A stretch of 9,905 bases of DNA from Pseudomonadota bacterium (GTDB taxonomy: Bacteria; Pseudomonadota; Gammaproteobacteria; Legionellales; Legionellaceae). The position numbers and the translations under genes were made by a program. Location: NCBI GenBank assembly GCA_021807845.1, contig JAKBCM010000042.1:1-9905 (forward strand), given 5' to 3'. Below the pieces are notes generated by a model, which had not been told where the DNA came from, did not search any database, and was given only the letters and a program-made list of their open reading frames with translations. How positions within the stretch are numbered: position 1 is the stretch's first letter; the number at the start of each line of letters is the position of its first letter. Positions 7,406 through 9,905 of the stretch are shown here, in pieces.

Positions 7406-7434
7406 TATAGCTCCAGTCATTTACTGAGGGCGAA

Positions 7435-8403
7435 TCAAAAATTTCGATCAATTGCGTAGTGAGAGAACGCCACTAGTGCATCTTTATAGATAGAATCAGG
7501 TAGAATTTGTAGGGTAGAAATAGCAGAATCTACTTCTCTGCAAGCAATACTACGAGTATATTCGATTGCTTTTGTCTCCTCTATCGCTTGTAAGATATCT
7601 GGCAAATAGTTGGATGACCCTTGCTCTAAGCTTTCTTTAATTTTTATTTGTTGTTCTTTTGTGCCATGTTTAATCACATGTAGTAATGGTAGCGTTACTT
7701 TGCCGCAAGCCAAATCACTGCCAATGTCTTTGCCCAAAGTTTTTGCATTTGAACAATAATCAAGGGCGTCATCTATCAATTGAAAAGCATTTCCCAAGTG
7801 TATTCCATAGGCATATAAACTTTTCTGTATGGGCGTATCTACTTTGCTTATCAGAGCACCTACTGTGGAGGATGCGGCAAAAAAAAGAGAGGTTTTTGAG
7901 CGGATCACATCAAAATAATCCTCTTCTGTTAGGGTCATATTGTTGCGGTTAGAAAATTCTTGAATTTCTCCACATCCCATCTGGGGGGCAATGCCTACAA
8001 GAAGTTGGATGATATCGATGTTTCCTACATCGACCATCAGTTGCAAGTACTTCGTGAATAAATAATCACCTACCAAAATACTGGCCTTGTTCCCCCAGAT
8101 TTTATTAGATGTTTCGTTACCACGGCGGAGCAATGAATCATCGACAACATCATCGTGTAAAAGAGTGGCGGTATGAAAAAATTCGACCATTGCGGCAAGC
8201 TTGATGTGGTCCTTCCCTTTATAGCGACAGGCATGACTCACCAGAAGAACCAATAGAGGTCGCAAGCGTTTGCCACCACTTTGTATGATATGGCTTGCTA
8301 TGTCATTTATCAGGGGTACGGGAGATTGGATCCTTTCGATAATTAATGCATTGACTGCATCAAAATCTTCACTCACTAACGAGCGTAAATGATCAATATC
8401 CAT
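7435..8403 (-). CDS. ispB: Long-chain polyprenyl diphosphate synthase (octaprenyl-type)
   Basis: This cytosolic trans-prenyltransferase adds isopentenyl diphosphate units to farnesyl diphosphate to make the side chain of ubiquinone (or menaquinone). From the ATG at 8403 the product is 322 residues, essentially the length of E. coli IspB (323). It has GGKRLRP (43-49), the first Asp-rich motif DDVVD (84-88) and the second motif DDALD (211-215). Ala and Thr at the fifth and fourth positions before DDVVD are small residues that permit long chains, as in E. coli IspB; exact chain length is not readable. The frame is open further upstream to a TTG at 8460, but that extension contains a near-consensus promoter and is not similar to IspB, so 8403 is preferred despite a weak ribosome site (GGA, 5 nt upstream). 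Confidence 0.95.
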   Translation of the reverse strand: MDIDHLRSLVSEDFDAVNALIIERIQSPVPLINDIASHIIQSGGKRLRPLLVLLVSHACRYKGKDHIKLAAMVEFFHTATLLHDDVVDDSLLRRGNETSNKIWGNKASILVGDYLFTKYLQLMVDVGNIDIIQLLVGIAPQMGCGEIQEFSNRNNMTLTEEDYFDVIRSKTSLFFAASSTVGALISKVDTPIQKSLYAYGIHLGNAFQLIDDALDYCSNAKTLGKDIGSDLACGKVTLPLLHVIKHGTKEQQIKIKESLEQGSSNYLPDILQAIEETKAIEYTRSIACREVDSAISTLQILPDSIYKDALVAFSHYAIDRNF

Positions 8404-8431
8404 ACGTATCCATGGGCAAAAAAATAAAGAA

Positions 8432-8460
8432 ATCTTATGCCTGGCACTGGGCAATGTCAA
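8432..8460 (-). promoter_or_regulatory. Near-consensus sigma70 promoter of ispB
   Basis: On the minus strand a perfect -35 TTGACA (8460-8455) is followed by a 17-bp spacer and a -10 TAAGAT (8437-8432). Transcription would start near 8425, about 20 nt before the ispB ATG at 8403. It lies between the permease stop (8488) and ispB, so ispB, the diiron/E2-like gene and dam can be transcribed independently of the permease. Confidence 0.75.
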
Positions 8461-8487
8461 TAAATTTGTGTTGAATAGTTACCAACT

Positions 8488-9675
8488 CTATAGTGCCAAA
8501 CTCAGTAAGAATAAAGCAACAAAACCAATCATCAACAAGCTCAGATTACCGCCAGGAATCATCACTTGATGAATCCCATTCAGACTCATTTTTCTCCCTC
8601 GCCAAGCCATCAGTGTGGGGAGTAGCAACAGAAGAATCACACAACAAATCCCTGCGTAACTCAAGGCTTGTATATAAATCCCCGGGCTCATCAATACGAT
8701 GATGAGGGGGGGTAGAAAAGTAAGTGCTAAGGTATATTTTCCTTGACGCCCCTCTTTTTTAAGCTTCAAGCCATCTGCGAGAAAATCGAACAAACCGAGA
8801 GAGACACCCAAAAATGCTGTGATCATGCAAATAGAGGTGAAAAATCCAAAAAAGCCGGTGATCCAATGATTATGAATGGCATGATTTAATGCGTCTGTTA
8901 AGCCACTGGTTGCATGATCGCTACTCATTAAGGCGATGAGACCATGATTTCCATCACGCTCTACAACTCCCATGATGATGACTTCCCATAAGATATAACA
9001 TACCAGAGGAACCAATGAACCTAATAAGATGACTTTCCGTAAAGTTGGAATATCATCTTCAAAATACTCTCTAAGACTTGGAACAATTGATGCGAAACCA
9101 AAAGAGGTTATCAATATCATCAAACTGCCTGTGATGGCTTGCAATGATCCGCCGCTTAACGTTGTGGTACTGATGTGCGGACTAATGATGAAGATCAGTA
9201 ATACATAAATACCTAGTTTACCAAACATCAAGCCACGATTCACATAATCAACTGCACGAATGCCGCTGTAAATGACTAGGCTAAATAACAAAGTAAAGAG
9301 TAAGGAGGTGAGCGAGTTGGGTAGGTCGATATGAACTTTGTGAAGTAAACTATTAAATACATCACTGCCACCAGATATATAAGCGGCCAGTAAGGTATAA
9401 AGGAGAAAAAGATAGGTCACCCATGCAATGATTTGTCCGGGGATTCCAAGCGTTTCTTTTGCCATAGAAACCATATTGCTGCCGGCTGGTAGGCGTAAAT
9501 TAACCTCAAGAATCAACAAAGCACCAGTCGTCATCACCAACCAGCAAAAAATCAAAAAAATAATAGAATGGGTGATGCCTGCTTCTGCGGTGGCTACAGG
9601 TAGAGCTAGCATGCCTCCACCAATCGATGTACCTACAATGAGTAATACACCGCCTATGAGCTTAGAGTTGATCAC
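8488..9675 (-). CDS. TyrP-like aromatic amino acid permease (HAAAP family)
   Basis: This inner-membrane permease belongs to the hydroxy/aromatic amino acid permease family (E. coli TyrP, Mtr and TnaB, about 400-415 residues), which import tyrosine or tryptophan with protons. The family hallmark GTSIGGGMLALPVATAEAG lies in the first membrane segment, followed by about ten more hydrophobic segments over 395 residues, including the FGFASIVPSL region near residue 193. The product ends with a hydrophobic segment (VALFLLSLAL). I predict the GTG at 9675 as start: the ribosome site AAAGAGGTG (9688-9680) gives GAGG a 6-nt spacing to GTG, while the TTG at 9678 is too close. Substrate (Tyr, Trp or Phe) is uncertain. 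It has its own promoter, and no clear terminator precedes ispB, so some read-through is possible. Confidence 0.9.
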   Translation of the reverse strand: MINSKLIGGVLLIVGTSIGGGMLALPVATAEAGITHSIIFLIFCWLVMTTGALLILEVNLRLPAGSNMVSMAKETLGIPGQIIAWVTYLFLLYTLLAAYISGGSDVFNSLLHKVHIDLPNSLTSLLFTLLFSLVIYSGIRAVDYVNRGLMFGKLGIYVLLIFIISPHISTTTLSGGSLQAITGSLMILITSFGFASIVPSLREYFEDDIPTLRKVILLGSLVPLVCYILWEVIIMGVVERDGNHGLIALMSSDHATSGLTDALNHAIHNHWITGFFGFFTSICMITAFLGVSLGLFDFLADGLKLKKEGRQGKYTLALTFLPPLIIVLMSPGIYIQALSYAGICCVILLLLLPTLMAWRGRKMSLNGIHQVMIPGGNLSLLMIGFVALFLLSLAL

Positions 9676-9709
9676 CAAACACCTCTTTGTCTAAAAATTA
9701 ATCAACATG

Positions 9710-9739
9710 ATAATAAAAATATCATAAATACATTGTCAA
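9710..9739 (-). promoter_or_regulatory. Predicted sigma70 promoter of the permease
   Basis: On the minus strand a perfect -35 TTGACA (9739-9734) is followed by an 18-bp AT-rich spacer and a -10 TATTAT (9715-9710, 5/6 match). The start would be near 9703, giving a leader of about 28 nt that carries the strong ribosome site AAAGAGGTG. Confidence 0.65.
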
Positions 9740-9747
9740 TCGTTTCG

Positions 9748-9846
9748 GGAAATATTGCTAATAACACAGATGTTTCCGGCCAATTTACTACAACTGATGG
9801 CAAAACAATAACAATAGTTAATGGTATTGTTACAGAAATAGTATAG
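9748..9846 (+). pseudogene. Possible remnant C-terminal end of a lost protein gene
   Basis: In the frame ending at the TAG 9844-9846 the translation looks protein-like: GNIANNTDVSGQF, then TTTDGKTITIVNGIVTEIV before the stop. The last part, a DGK-(T/V)-hydrophobic-NG-hydrophobic-E-I pattern, resembles beta-strand ends of phage or surface proteins. The frame opens at 9646 with no ATG or GTG start or ribosome site, and it runs across the permease promoter, so an intact gene is unlikely. It could be a decayed fragment or chance. No family can be assigned. Confidence 0.25.
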
Positions 9847-9905
9847 CATATTATAAAAAATATCAAAACAAACCTTTTAAAATTTATGAAGAAGCTAAAA
9901 AAAAC
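9847..9905. other. AT-rich right edge with no supported gene
   Basis: This stretch is strongly AT-rich. An ATG at 9886 opens a frame starting MKKLKK that runs off the window, but it has no Shine-Dalgarno sequence and only six codons are visible, so it is not called as a gene. Confidence 0.4.

Noticed and set aside
8391..9673. GATC sites near the starts of ispB (8391) and the permease (9670-9673) as Dam-controlled switches
   Set aside because: Neither site overlaps the predicted -35 or -10 elements, and isolated GATC sites are expected by chance at this density.
9886..9905. ATG with MKKLKK at the right edge as a new gene start
   Set aside because: No ribosome binding site, AT-rich context and only six codons visible.

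Overview
The window looks like a chromosomal segment of a moderately AT-rich gammaproteobacterium, most probably Legionella or another member of the Legionellales. The evidence is indirect: AT-rich codon use, two MFS permeases that resemble the Pht/Fpt phagosomal-transporter group, a TyrP-like aromatic amino acid permease, and gammaproteobacterial-type L31, IspB and Dam proteins. There is no rRNA, tRNA, CRISPR array, integrase or insertion sequence, and most of the window is ordinary chromosomal housekeeping and transport DNA.

Left part (1-4489). A gene cut by the left edge reads leftwards from 50, starting with a membrane or signal-peptide-like segment. It shares a 158-bp divergent intergenic region with rpmE (ribosomal protein L31, zinc-binding form), which has a small hairpin in its leader and ends in a strong intrinsic terminator. 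A good sigma70-type promoter then drives a short-form malic enzyme with a TTG start, followed by two tandem paralogous 12-TM MFS permeases. The second permease gene overlaps the first. The layout suggests one operon for uptake of carbon or amino acid substrates plus malate-to-pyruvate conversion, but the transported substrates cannot be read from the sequence.

Right part (4472-9675, all minus strand). A TyrP-like permease has its own promoter. Next comes a near-consensus promoter (TTGACA, 17 bp, TAAGAT) for a tight three-gene unit: ispB (polyprenyl diphosphate synthase for the quinone tail), a large unnamed protein, and dam (GATC adenine methyltransferase). Dam ends tail-to-tail inside the last codons of the second MFS gene.

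The unnamed ~705-residue protein is the most interesting item. Its N-terminal third carries a complete E / ExxH / E / ExxH carboxylate diiron pattern like that of ferritin-like oxygenases. Its middle resembles the catalytic (CAT-fold) domain of 2-oxoacid dehydrogenase E2 acyltransferases, but the catalytic histidine of HxxxDG is a threonine. Its last ~165 residues are a charged helical region that I do not recognise. Its place between ispB and dam suggests, but does not prove, a link to quinone or lipid metabolism.

Right edge (9676-9905). This is AT-rich DNA holding the permease promoter and, on the other strand, a start-less, protein-like reading frame that may be the remnant tail of a lost gene.
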